Both the position numbers and the translations under genes were made by a program. Shown in pieces: positions 34,409-42,012 of a stretch of 64,000 nucleotides of DNA. Source of the DNA: Motilibacter rhizosphaerae (lineage in GTDB: Bacteria > Actinomycetota > Actinomycetes > Motilibacterales > Motilibacteraceae). Location: contig NZ_SGXD01000001.1 of assembly GCF_004216915.1 (NCBI RefSeq), positions 372,001-436,000 of the forward strand, in the 5' to 3' direction. The notes under the pieces were generated by a model. That model was given only the letters and a program-made list of their open reading frames with translations. It was not told the origin of the DNA and did no database searches. The first letter of the stretch is position 1. Each line of letters starts with the position of its first letter.

Positions 34409-36687
34409 CAGGGCGCCTCCCCCGCGATCACCATGTCCTGGGGACGGAAGGTCCGACGGTGCGTGCCGTCGCCCACCTCTTCCTTCTGCCGGCCGGGGAG
34501 GTCGATCAGGCCCGCGACGCCGGGCGGGATCGTGGCGTGCACGGTGACCTCGTCCTGACCCTGTTCCCATCGGACACGGACCCGCCCGTGAGGAGTCTCC
34601 AGGCTGGACTCCGCCCACGTGAGCCCGCCGCCGGGGCGCGGCGCGATCAGGACGCGGGAGTACCCAGGCTGCAGCGGCGCTATCCCCCCGACGACTCGGT
34701 GGATCCAGTCGGCGACCGCCCCGAGCGCGTAGTGGTTGAAGCTGGTCATCTCCCCGGGGTTGACGGTCCCGTCGGGAAGCATGGAGTCCCACCGCTCCCA
34801 GATGGTGGTCGCCCCCATGGTGACGGGGTACAGCCAGGACGGGCACTCGGTCTCGAGGAGCAGACGGTAGGCCTCGGTGAGGTGACCCGTCACGGTGAGG
34901 GCGTCGGTGACGTAGGCGGTGCCCGCGAACCCGGTCGCTACCCGGAACCCGTTCTCCGCCACGAGCTGGGCGAGGCGCTCCCCCGCGAGGCGAGAGGTCT
35001 CCTCGTCGAGGAGCCCGAAGGCGATGGCGAGGGCGTAGACGGTTGGCGCATCGCTGGTGACGGTCCCATCGTGCCGGACGTAGTGCAGCCGAAACGCGGC
35101 CCGCAGCCGTTCGCTGAGATGCGCGAAGCGCCTCGAGTCTTCGCTGTCTCCGAGGAGGGCGGCGGCCTCGCTGACGATGCGCGCGGTCCGGTAGGCGCAG
35201 GCGGTCGCAACGACGCTGCTGTCGGCGCGTGCAGTGAACGGGTCGTTCGGCGGGGCCTGCGGGTCGAGCCAGTCCCCGAACTGGAATCCGCTGTCCCAGA
35301 GACCGGAGGGCGAGAGAAGGGACTCGACGCGGCGGGCGTGCGAGGCCATGGACGTGTACTGCTCCTGAAGCACCTGGCGGTCGCCGTAGGCGAGCCACAG
35401 GGACCAGGGCACCCAGACGGCGGCGTCGCCCCAGATCGCGGTCGACTCGTGGGCGAAGTCGGTCGCGGCCTCGGGAAGGAGCTTCAGGGCATCGGGGACG
35501 ACGTACGGCACACGCCCGCCCGCGGCGGACTGCTCTGCGGACAGGTCGTGCAACCAGTCCCGGAGGAACTCTCGGACGTCGAACAGGAACGCGGCGCTGG
35601 GCGCGAAGACGGCGATGTCGCCCGTCCACCCGAGTCGCTCGTCACGCTGCGGGCAGTCCGTCGGCAGGTCCAGGAAGTTGCCCTTGAGGCCCCACACGAC
35701 ATTGCTGTGCAGTTGGTTGAGCAGGGGGTCCGAGCATGTGAAGTACCCGGTCCGGGCGAGGTCCGAGTGGACGACGACCGCCTCGACGGAGCGGGAGTCG
35801 AGGTCGCCGTTCCAGCCGGAGATCTCGGCGAACCTGAACCCGTGGAAGGTGAGTGTCGGCTCGAAGACGTCCAGTTCGCCGCTGAGCACGTACCGGTCGG
35901 TCGCCTGCGCCGATCGCAGCGGGCGGACTGCCAGTTCGCCGTTCTCGAGCACCTCGGCGTGGCGCACCGCTATCTCGGTCCCCGCGCTTCCGCGCACTTC
36001 GAGCCTGAGCCATCCGACGAGGTTCTGACCGAAGTCGAAGAGGGTGTTCCCGGCCGGTGAAGTCCACACCCGGGTGGGCGCGAGGGTCTCCTGGCGACGG
36101 ACGGGCGGCCCCACGTACGGCGTGAGGCGACTCGTGTCGAATGGCAGTACCTCGACCGGGGCCCAGGTTGACAGATCGGCGCCGGGTCGGGTCCAGTTCC
36201 GGTCGCGCCGACGGGCGTCGACGGTCTGGCCGTCGTACAGGTCGTCAGAGGTGATCTCGGAGGGCCCCGCGAGCCAGGCGTCACTGGTCAGAACCGTTTG
36301 AACGTGCCCGTCCGCGAACGTGACGTCGAGTTGTGCGATGGCGCCGAGGCGGTCGCCGTACACGCACCGGGCGCCTGTCCAGCCCAGGCGGCCCCGGTAC
36401 CAGCCGTTCCCGAGCAGGATGCCGAGGACGGAGCGGGGGCGCAGCAGGCGCGTGACGTCGTAGGTGCGGAACCGCACGCGCCACTCGTAGCTGCTCCACC
36501 CGGGGGACAGCACCTCGTCGGAGACGGGGACTCCGTTGACCGTCGCCTCGAAGATGCCGAAGCTCGAGGCCGAGAGCAGGGCGGAGGCCACGGGGCCGTG
36601 CCCCGCTTCAAGGGCGAACTCCGTTCGCAGGATGGGCGCCGCTGCGAGCTCCTGGGCAGGGGTGATCATGGCGGCGAGCCATTGCAT
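34408..36687 (-). CDS. GH78 alpha-L-rhamnosidase, cytoplasmic
   Basis: 759 residues, no signal peptide. The N-terminal beta-sandwich (VLSPGWSSYEWRVRFRTYDVT; GNGWYRGRLGW) is typical of GH78. The (alpha/alpha)6 catalytic domain has the signature DLPTDCPQRDERLGWTGD, with the general-acid Glu in DERLGWTGD. GFQFGDWLDP and the second catalytic region GEMTSFNHYALGAVADWIHRVVGG follow. It removes terminal alpha-L-rhamnose, as found in rutinosides, saponins and some glycans. Operon position between the importer permease and GH3 suggests sequential trimming of an imported rhamnosyl-glucoside. Confidence 0.92.
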   Translation of the reverse strand: MQWLAAMITPAQELAAAPILRTEFALEAGHGPVASALLSASSFGIFEATVNGVPVSDEVLSPGWSSYEWRVRFRTYDVTRLLRPRSVLGILLGNGWYRGRLGWTGARCVYGDRLGAIAQLDVTFADGHVQTVLTSDAWLAGPSEITSDDLYDGQTVDARRRDRNWTRPGADLSTWAPVEVLPFDTSRLTPYVGPPVRRQETLAPTRVWTSPAGNTLFDFGQNLVGWLRLEVRGSAGTEIAVRHAEVLENGELAVRPLRSAQATDRYVLSGELDVFEPTLTFHGFRFAEISGWNGDLDSRSVEAVVVHSDLARTGYFTCSDPLLNQLHSNVVWGLKGNFLDLPTDCPQRDERLGWTGDIAVFAPSAAFLFDVREFLRDWLHDLSAEQSAAGGRVPYVVPDALKLLPEAATDFAHESTAIWGDAAVWVPWSLWLAYGDRQVLQEQYTSMASHARRVESLLSPSGLWDSGFQFGDWLDPQAPPNDPFTARADSSVVATACAYRTARIVSEAAALLGDSEDSRRFAHLSERLRAAFRLHYVRHDGTVTSDAPTVYALAIAFGLLDEETSRLAGERLAQLVAENGFRVATGFAGTAYVTDALTVTGHLTEAYRLLLETECPSWLYPVTMGATTIWERWDSMLPDGTVNPGEMTSFNHYALGAVADWIHRVVGGIAPLQPGYSRVLIAPRPGGGLTWAESSLETPHGRVRVRWEQGQDEVTVHATIPPGVAGLIDLPGRQKEEVGDGTHRRTFRPQDMVIAGEAP

Positions 36688-36791
36688 GGCGAGGCTGTCC
36701 TTCGAGTGAGGAGGTTCTGGGTTCCCGCGGGTTGACGCACTCGTCGATCGCGGGCGGCCGATCGGGTGGGGCGGGGCAGGAGGGCTGATCG

Positions 36792-37619
36792 CTAGCCCTT
36801 CACTGCGCCCGCGGCCATCCCCTCGACGATCTTGCGGTTCAGGAAGACGAAGAGGATCAGCGGCGGGATCGTGACGAGGAGGATGTCGGCGAAGAGCAGG
36901 TTGTACTGCGTCGTGAACTGGCTCTGGAAGTTGAACAGGGTCAGTTGGACGGTGGGGTGGTCGTCCCCCGGGAGGAAGTACAGCGGGTTCTGGAAGTCGT
37001 TGTAGATGAAGACCGTCTGCAGGACCACCACGGTGACAATGACCGAGCGAAGGACGGGGAAGATGATCTGGAAGAAGATCCGTAGCGGGCCGGCGCCGTC
37101 GATCATCGCGGCCTCGTCGAGCTCCCGCGGGATGGTGGCGATGAACGCGCGGAAGAGCAGGACGCAGAACGGCAGGCCGTAGGCGATCTCGATGAGCATG
37201 AGCCCCTCGAGCGTCTTGAAGACGTGGGCCTTCTGCAGGACCCAGATCGTGGGCACGACCGCAGGGGGGACGATGAGCCCCGCGAGCACGAGCAGGTTGA
37301 TGGCGGGGTTCAGGCGACTCGCGCGGCGCTGCAGGACGAAGGCCACCATCGCGCCGAGGATCACGAGGGCCGTGACGCTGACGACGGTGACGACGATGCT
37401 GTCGACGAAGGCGGTGAGGATCATGTAGTCCCGCGCCTGCACGACGGACTTCAGGTTGTCGATGAGATGGAAGCCGTGCGGCAGCGCGAACGACAGGTCG
37501 CCCGACTGCACGGTGTTCATGCTTGCCGTCAGGAAGATGAACGCGAAGGGCACGAGGAAGAACACGGCGGACACGACGATGGCCGCTCCGCCGACGAGTG
37601 CTGGCCGGGCGTTCCTCAT
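36792..37619 (-). CDS. ABC sugar importer permease, MalG type
   Basis: 275 residues, six predicted helices. The coupling motif is ELDEAAMIDGAGPLRIFFQIIFPVLR. The C-terminal NRKIVEGMAAGAVKG is the standard MalG-type tail. The ATG at 37619 overlaps the preceding permease stop (ATGA). Third gene of the importer operon, with the rhamnosidase gene following after 104 bp. Confidence 0.9.
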   Translation of the reverse strand: MRNARPALVGGAAIVVSAVFFLVPFAFIFLTASMNTVQSGDLSFALPHGFHLIDNLKSVVQARDYMILTAFVDSIVVTVVSVTALVILGAMVAFVLQRRASRLNPAINLLVLAGLIVPPAVVPTIWVLQKAHVFKTLEGLMLIEIAYGLPFCVLLFRAFIATIPRELDEAAMIDGAGPLRIFFQIIFPVLRSVIVTVVVLQTVFIYNDFQNPLYFLPGDDHPTVQLTLFNFQSQFTTQYNLLFADILLVTIPPLILFVFLNRKIVEGMAAGAVKG

Positions 37620-38551
37620 GCCTGCACCTCCTTCCGGTTCAGGAACCACGAGAGGGGGACCGCGATGATCGCCACGACGACGAAGAGGACGACGTTGCCC
37701 GCGGTCGAGAGTCCGTAGAAGCCCGCCTGGTACTGCTTGTAGACGACGGAGGCGATCACGTCGGAGGTGAAGCCCGGTCCGCCCCCGGTCATGGTCCAGA
37801 TGAGGTCGAAGGAGCGGAGGCCGCCGATGAGCGAGAGAAGGACGACGGTGGCGGTCGCGGGACGTGCCAGCGGGAGCATGATGTGGCGGAACACGGTCCA
37901 GGACGACGCACCGTCGACGCGTGCTGCCTCGTAGTACTCCTGCGGGATGGAGACGAGCCCGGCGATGTAGATCACGGTGGCGAGGCCGACGCCTTTCCAG
38001 ACGTCGACGAAGGCGACCGAGTACAGGGCCCAGCTCGGGTCGACCAGCCATGCGGGGCCCGTGACTCCCGCGTGGCTGAGCATGTTGTTGATCAGGCCCT
38101 TCTCGGGGTTCATGAGGACCGTGAACGTGATGCCGATGCCGATGGTGCTGACCAGCGTCGGGAAGAAGAGCACCGACCGGAGGTAGCCCCGGGCGATGAT
38201 CTTCGAGGTGAGGAGCACGGCGAGGGCCATCCCGAGGACCACCTTGAGTCCGGAGGTGATCGCCGCGTAGATCAGGGTGTTCGTGAGTCCCCGGACGAGG
38301 GACTGCTCCTGGAAGAAGGTTCGGAAGTTCTCGAGCCCGACCCAGTGGGCGGTGAAGAGGTCCCAGCGAGTGAACGCGTAGTAGAACGAGACGACGGTCG
38401 GCACGAGGAAGAAGACCCCGTAGACCACGGCCGGCAGCAGGTAGAACCAGTAGGGGTACCGCGCGTCGACCGGGGCCGTCCGGGTCCGGTGGCGGCGGGC
38501 GACGGGTCGAGCCGTGCCAGTCGACTGCTGGAGTGTGGTCACGGGGGTCAT
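37616..38551 (-). CDS. ABC sugar importer permease, MalF type
   Basis: 311 residues, six predicted helices beginning YWFYLLPAVVYGVFFLVPTVVSFYYAF. Coupling motif IPQEYYEAARVDGASSWTVFRHIMLPLARP. Second gene of the operon, 82 bp after the binding-protein gene; that gap holds a strong hairpin. Works with the 36792-37619 permease. No ATPase gene is linked. Confidence 0.9.
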   Translation of the reverse strand: MTPVTTLQQSTGTARPVARRHRTRTAPVDARYPYWFYLLPAVVYGVFFLVPTVVSFYYAFTRWDLFTAHWVGLENFRTFFQEQSLVRGLTNTLIYAAITSGLKVVLGMALAVLLTSKIIARGYLRSVLFFPTLVSTIGIGITFTVLMNPEKGLINNMLSHAGVTGPAWLVDPSWALYSVAFVDVWKGVGLATVIYIAGLVSIPQEYYEAARVDGASSWTVFRHIMLPLARPATATVVLLSLIGGLRSFDLIWTMTGGGPGFTSDVIASVVYKQYQAGFYGLSTAGNVVLFVVVAIIAVPLSWFLNRKEVQA

Positions 38552-38591
38552 TCTCCGATCGGTGCGATCGCATGCCCGGCCGGGCAGGCGG

Positions 38592-38630
38592 CGACCCTGC
38601 TGGCGGCCGCCGGGGCCGCCAGCAGGGTCG
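38592..38630. terminator. intercistronic hairpin between binding-protein and permease genes
   Basis: A 17-bp perfect stem (arms 38592-38608 and 38614-38630, 5-nt loop GCCGG) begins three bases after the binding-protein stop. Such hairpins often raise binding-protein mRNA relative to permease mRNA by partial termination or 3'-end protection. Confidence 0.62.
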
Positions 38631-38633
38631 GGT

Positions 38634-39992
38634 TCACGAGGCCCAGCTCAGGCCGAGCTGCTGCGCCTGCTTGCGGACGTCCTGGTCGTAGTCCTGGGCG
38701 CCCTTCTGCGCGGACTCGATGCCGGACCCGACCTGGATGAGGATCTTCTCGAGGTTTGGGCCCTTGACGGGGGACTTGAACTCGAGGGCCGTGCTGGCCT
38801 TGCCCTCGGTGATGTACTTGGTGGTGTCCTTCGTGACCTGCGTGACGTCGGCGGGCAGGGTGCACTGCTTGGACATGTAGGGGCCGGTCGGGGCCTGGCC
38901 CTTGGTCAGGGCGTCACAGGCGGCCTTGGTGGCGAAGAACGCCTGGAACTCCTTGGCTGCGGCGAGCTTGTCGCCCTTGGTCGTCTTGGGGATGTAGATG
39001 CCGTTGGCCGGCCAGATCGTGAGGCCGTTGGTCGCGGCGCTGTCGCCGGGGACCGGGAAGAAGCCGACGTCGTTGATCTTGCCGGGGACCTGCTGCTCGA
39101 TGCCCGCGACGACGGATCCGAGCATGGGGTACTGCGCGCCGGTGCCGGTGGCGAGCTCCTTGAGGCCGTCGTTCAGCTTCGCGGAGCGGTAGTCCTTGTT
39201 GAAGTAGCCAGCCTTGTGCAGGTCCTCGAGGTGCTGGAAGCTGCGGAGTGCAGCGGGGTCGGTGGCGTACTTGATCTGGCCGTTCGAGTACTTGGTGGCC
39301 CAGTCGGGTGTGGTGGCCTCGACGTTGTGGTAGTCGCCGAGGACGATGAGCTGGGAGGTCCAGGTGTCGCCGTAGGTCTGGATGACGGGCGCGATGCCGG
39401 CGGCCTTGATCTTGGCGCTGTTCGCCATGAACTGGGCCCAGGTCTGGGGGATCTGCAGGCCGAGCTTCTTGTAGACGGGGATGTTGTAGAGGATGCCGCC
39501 GCCGAAAGCCGGCCCCCAAGGCGAGCCGTAGAGCTTGCCATCCACGGTGGTGGAGTCGACGAAGTTCTTGTCCAGATCGCTCGTCCAGGAGGCGGCGTCG
39601 ACGGGGACGAGCGTCTGCGCGGGCTTGAGCGGCTGGAGCAGGGAGCCGTTGTTGTACTGGAAGACGTCGGCCATGTCGCCTGTCGAGAGGCGGGTCTTGA
39701 CGATGTTGTCGCCGTCACCGCCGCCCGGTCGGGTCTGGACGTCGACGGTGATGTTCGGGTGCGCGGCGTGGAAGGCATCCGTGACGGCCTTCGCCATCGC
39801 GACGGTGCCGTCGCCGTTGTCGACGAGGAACGAGATCTTCGTCGTCTTCCCGCTGGAGTTCGAGGTGGTGCCGGTGGTGGTCGAAGCCGAGGAGGACCCC
39901 CCGGAGCTTCCGCCGCAGCCGGCGAGCAGGGTGCCCACCGCCGCGAGTGCGGCGATGGCGCCTCGGCGTCGCAGGCGAGTCTGGATCTTCAC
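38634..39992 (-). CDS. ABC sugar importer, solute-binding lipoprotein
   Basis: 452 residues from the GTG at 39992, which follows GAGGAGA. The lipobox is VGTLLAGCGG. Family-1 binding-protein features: KTTKISFLVDNGDGTVAMAKAVTDAFHAAHPNITVDVQ, SPWGPAFGGGILYNIPVYKKLGLQIPQTW and WPANGIYIPKTTKGDKLAAAKEFQAFF. First gene of the importer/rhamnosidase/GH3 operon, controlled by three palindromes in the divergent region shared with the LacI gene. The ligand is likely a rhamnose-containing or glucose-containing oligosaccharide. Confidence 0.9.
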   Translation of the reverse strand: MKIQTRLRRRGAIAALAAVGTLLAGCGGSSGGSSSASTTTGTTSNSSGKTTKISFLVDNGDGTVAMAKAVTDAFHAAHPNITVDVQTRPGGGDGDNIVKTRLSTGDMADVFQYNNGSLLQPLKPAQTLVPVDAASWTSDLDKNFVDSTTVDGKLYGSPWGPAFGGGILYNIPVYKKLGLQIPQTWAQFMANSAKIKAAGIAPVIQTYGDTWTSQLIVLGDYHNVEATTPDWATKYSNGQIKYATDPAALRSFQHLEDLHKAGYFNKDYRSAKLNDGLKELATGTGAQYPMLGSVVAGIEQQVPGKINDVGFFPVPGDSAATNGLTIWPANGIYIPKTTKGDKLAAAKEFQAFFATKAACDALTKGQAPTGPYMSKQCTLPADVTQVTKDTTKYITEGKASTALEFKSPVKGPNLEKILIQVGSGIESAQKGAQDYDQDVRKQAQQLGLSWAS

Positions 39993-40083
39993 TGCGCTGT
40001 CTCCTCTGTCATAGCGGCTTCGGGGCGGTGGACCGCTTGCGGCACGACCGTGGCACTCGCTCGCGGCCCGGCCGGGCTGCTGT

Positions 40084-40096
40084 GTAGATCGGTCTC
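40084..40096. promoter_or_regulatory. LacI-type operator, importer operon, site 1
   Basis: GTAGATCGGTCTC. Located downstream of the predicted -10 of the importer operon, 20 bp centre to centre from site 2. Confidence 0.7.
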
Positions 40097-40100
40097 CGGA

Positions 40101-40129
40101 AACGTAGACCGGTCTCGACTCCACAGCAA
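40101..40129 (-). promoter_or_regulatory. promoter of the importer-rhamnosidase operon
   Basis: On the minus strand TTGCTG (40124-40129) and TACGTT (40101-40106) are separated by 17 bp. The operator at 40104-40116 fills the spacer and touches the -10, exactly as at 31943-31971. Confidence 0.62.
40104..40116. promoter_or_regulatory. LacI-type operator, importer operon, site 2
   Basis: GTAGACCGGTCTC, within the promoter spacer. Same core and register as the GH3-GH5 promoter. Confidence 0.75.
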
Positions 40130-40145
40130 GGGCCGTTATCGAACC

Positions 40146-40158
40146 GAGACCGATCTAC
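40146..40158. promoter_or_regulatory. LacI-type operator, autoregulatory site
   Basis: GAGACCGATCTAC, reverse complement of site 1. It ends ten bases before the LacI GTG and overlaps a possible -10 TACACT (40156-40161), so it probably mediates autorepression. That -10 lies only 7 bp from the GTG, suggesting a leaderless transcript. Confidence 0.68.
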
Positions 40159-40167
40159 ACTCATGCC

Positions 40168-41268
40168 GTGACCGAGTCTCCCAGCCAACGCCGCCCCACG
40201 ATCCTGGACGTCGCGCGGGCCGCGGGGGTGTCGCGCGCCGCGGTCTCCAAGGTCATCCGGGACGCGTACGGCGTGAGCCCGGCCATGCGCGAGCGCGTGC
40301 TCGCCGCGATCGAGGAGCTCGACTACCGCCCGAGCGCTGCCGCGCGCGGCCTCCGCGGCTCGAGCTACACCATAGGCATGGAGCTCCCGCACCTGACGAA
40401 CCCGTTCCTCACCGAGATCGCCGACGGCGCTCGGCAGGCGTTGCTGGGGACCCCGTACCACCTCGTGGTCGCACCTGCCGCCGGGCCGGAGCGGGGCGCG
40501 ATCGAGGCGTTGGTCGACCACCGCGTCGACGGGATCATCGCGATCTCGCCGCTGGTGCAGCCGGACTGGCTGGAGGAGCTGGCCCTGCGCGTCCCACTTG
40601 TCATGGTCGGGATCCACGACGACGCGGCCAGCTACGACACGGTCGTGGGCGACGACGTGGAGGGCGCGCGCCAGGTGATGGGGCACCTGCTCGGGCTGGG
40701 GCATCGGCGGATCGCACACCTCACGGAGGGCGAGGAGGTCACTGCAGCCCGTTCGACCCCGCACGCGCTCCGGCTTCAGTCGTACCTCGAGTGCATGCGC
40801 GAGGCCGGTCTCGAGCGTCATGTCCGCGTCGTCCACGTGAAGAACGAGCAGGACGAGGCGCGGGATGCCACCCTGGCGCTGCTGCGAGAGCCGGACCGGC
40901 CAAGCGCGGTCTTTGCCGCCCATGACTCCCTCGCGATCGGGGCACTGGCCGCGATCTCCGAGAGCGGTCTGACGGCGTCGGACGTCGCCGTCGTGGGGTA
41001 CGACAACATCGCCCTCGCCGGCCATCCGCTCATCTCGCTGACCTCTGTCGACCAGTCGGGGCGCAGCCTTGGGCAGCAGGCCGTTGCAATGATCCGCGAA
41101 CGGCTCGAGGGGCGCGCGGACGCCCGCCGATTCATGGCGCAACCTCGACTCGTCGTGCGGTCGTCGAGCGCCGCGGCCGCCGCTTCGGTGGAGGAGTCAA
41201 GTGGGCGGGCGCGGCGACGGACGCCGCACCGCGCGGACGCGAGCACCGGGGTCTCCCCTACCCGCTAG
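40168..41268 (+). CDS. LacI-family repressor of the glycoside island
   Basis: 366 residues. HTH TILDVARAAGVSRAAVSKVIRDAYGVS, hinge YRPSAAARGL, effector domain with MELPHLTNPFLTEIADGAR, DGIIAISPLVQPDWLEEL, AVFAAHDSLAIGALAAI and DVAVVGYDNIALAGHPLISLTSVDQ. Divergent from the importer operon. Its presumed 13-bp operators occur at that operon, at the GH3-GH5 operon 8 kb away and at 41628, which defines a small local regulon. The C-terminal 25 residues are low-complexity Arg/Ala/Ser. Confidence 0.9.
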   Translation: MTESPSQRRPTILDVARAAGVSRAAVSKVIRDAYGVSPAMRERVLAAIEELDYRPSAAARGLRGSSYTIGMELPHLTNPFLTEIADGARQALLGTPYHLVVAPAAGPERGAIEALVDHRVDGIIAISPLVQPDWLEELALRVPLVMVGIHDDAASYDTVVGDDVEGARQVMGHLLGLGHRRIAHLTEGEEVTAARSTPHALRLQSYLECMREAGLERHVRVVHVKNEQDEARDATLALLREPDRPSAVFAAHDSLAIGALAAISESGLTASDVAVVGYDNIALAGHPLISLTSVDQSGRSLGQQAVAMIRERLEGRADARRFMAQPRLVVRSSSAAAAASVEESSGRARRRTPHRADASTGVSPTR

Positions 41269-42012
41269 GCGCGAGGACGTCGTTCCAGCATCGACCCCGC
41301 TGGACCGACCGCCCCTGCCGCGCCCCGTCGCCGTCACGAGCCCATTCGTCGCTCCTTGGGCTCACCCGCCTCGGGCCTCTCGCGGCACGGGGACGACGGC
41401 CTGCGGGCACGCGTGCCGCGGCGCACGAGGCCCACAGTGCCCCGGCCCCGTCGCCGCAGTCCGGACCGAGGGCGCCCGGATCAAGGATCGGCCAATGATC
41501 ACTGGCGGCTCCACGCGGGTACGCCCCTCGCCGCGCTGCAGTCTGTGCCGCGGCCCCGTACTTGGCCTCCGATGCCGCAGGGCGCCTGATCTGTTGCCCT
41601 GGTTCGTCCGTGTGTATAGTCGCGAACGGAGACCGGTCTACGGACTCCTCATGCAGATGCTGCGACGCCTACGGCCGCGACTCGCGACGCGGCCGCGAGG
41701 CAGGCGCAGGTCGGTGCAACACCCTGCTCCGGATCTTGCCGGCCGCTGGGCAAATCGGCCCTACTACACGTGCCGAGGACCTTCAGGTCGGGCCCCACCC
41801 GGCCCGGTTCGCTGTTGCGCCTGCTCCTCACCCCACCCCGGGGATTGCCGCACGCCAGGGCACTCCTGCCCGCCGCTAGCTCAGGCACGAGCACGTCCCT
41901 ACCGCGGCGGCGGTACAGCGCGAACACCGCGGCGGGCTGACGCGCAGGGCCCCAAAGTTCCGAAGAATTGACGCTGTCCAGCCAATCAATCTCGTCGAGA
42001 GGTCTCGCTGCC
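41269..42012. other. 744-bp intergenic region before the MMPL gene
   Basis: No ORF here has convincing coding character. It carries one LacI-type operator (41628-41640) directly behind a TATAGT hexamer (41614-41619). The transcript toward the MMPL gene would have a leader of about 370 nt; no riboswitch fold was recognised by eye. Confidence 0.5.
41628..41640. promoter_or_regulatory. LacI-type operator upstream of the MMPL gene
   Basis: GAGACCGGTCTAC, a full match to the island's operator core. It lies about ten bases after a plausible -10 (TATAGT), suggesting that the MMPL gene, or an unseen short transcript, belongs to the same regulon. Confidence 0.6.
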
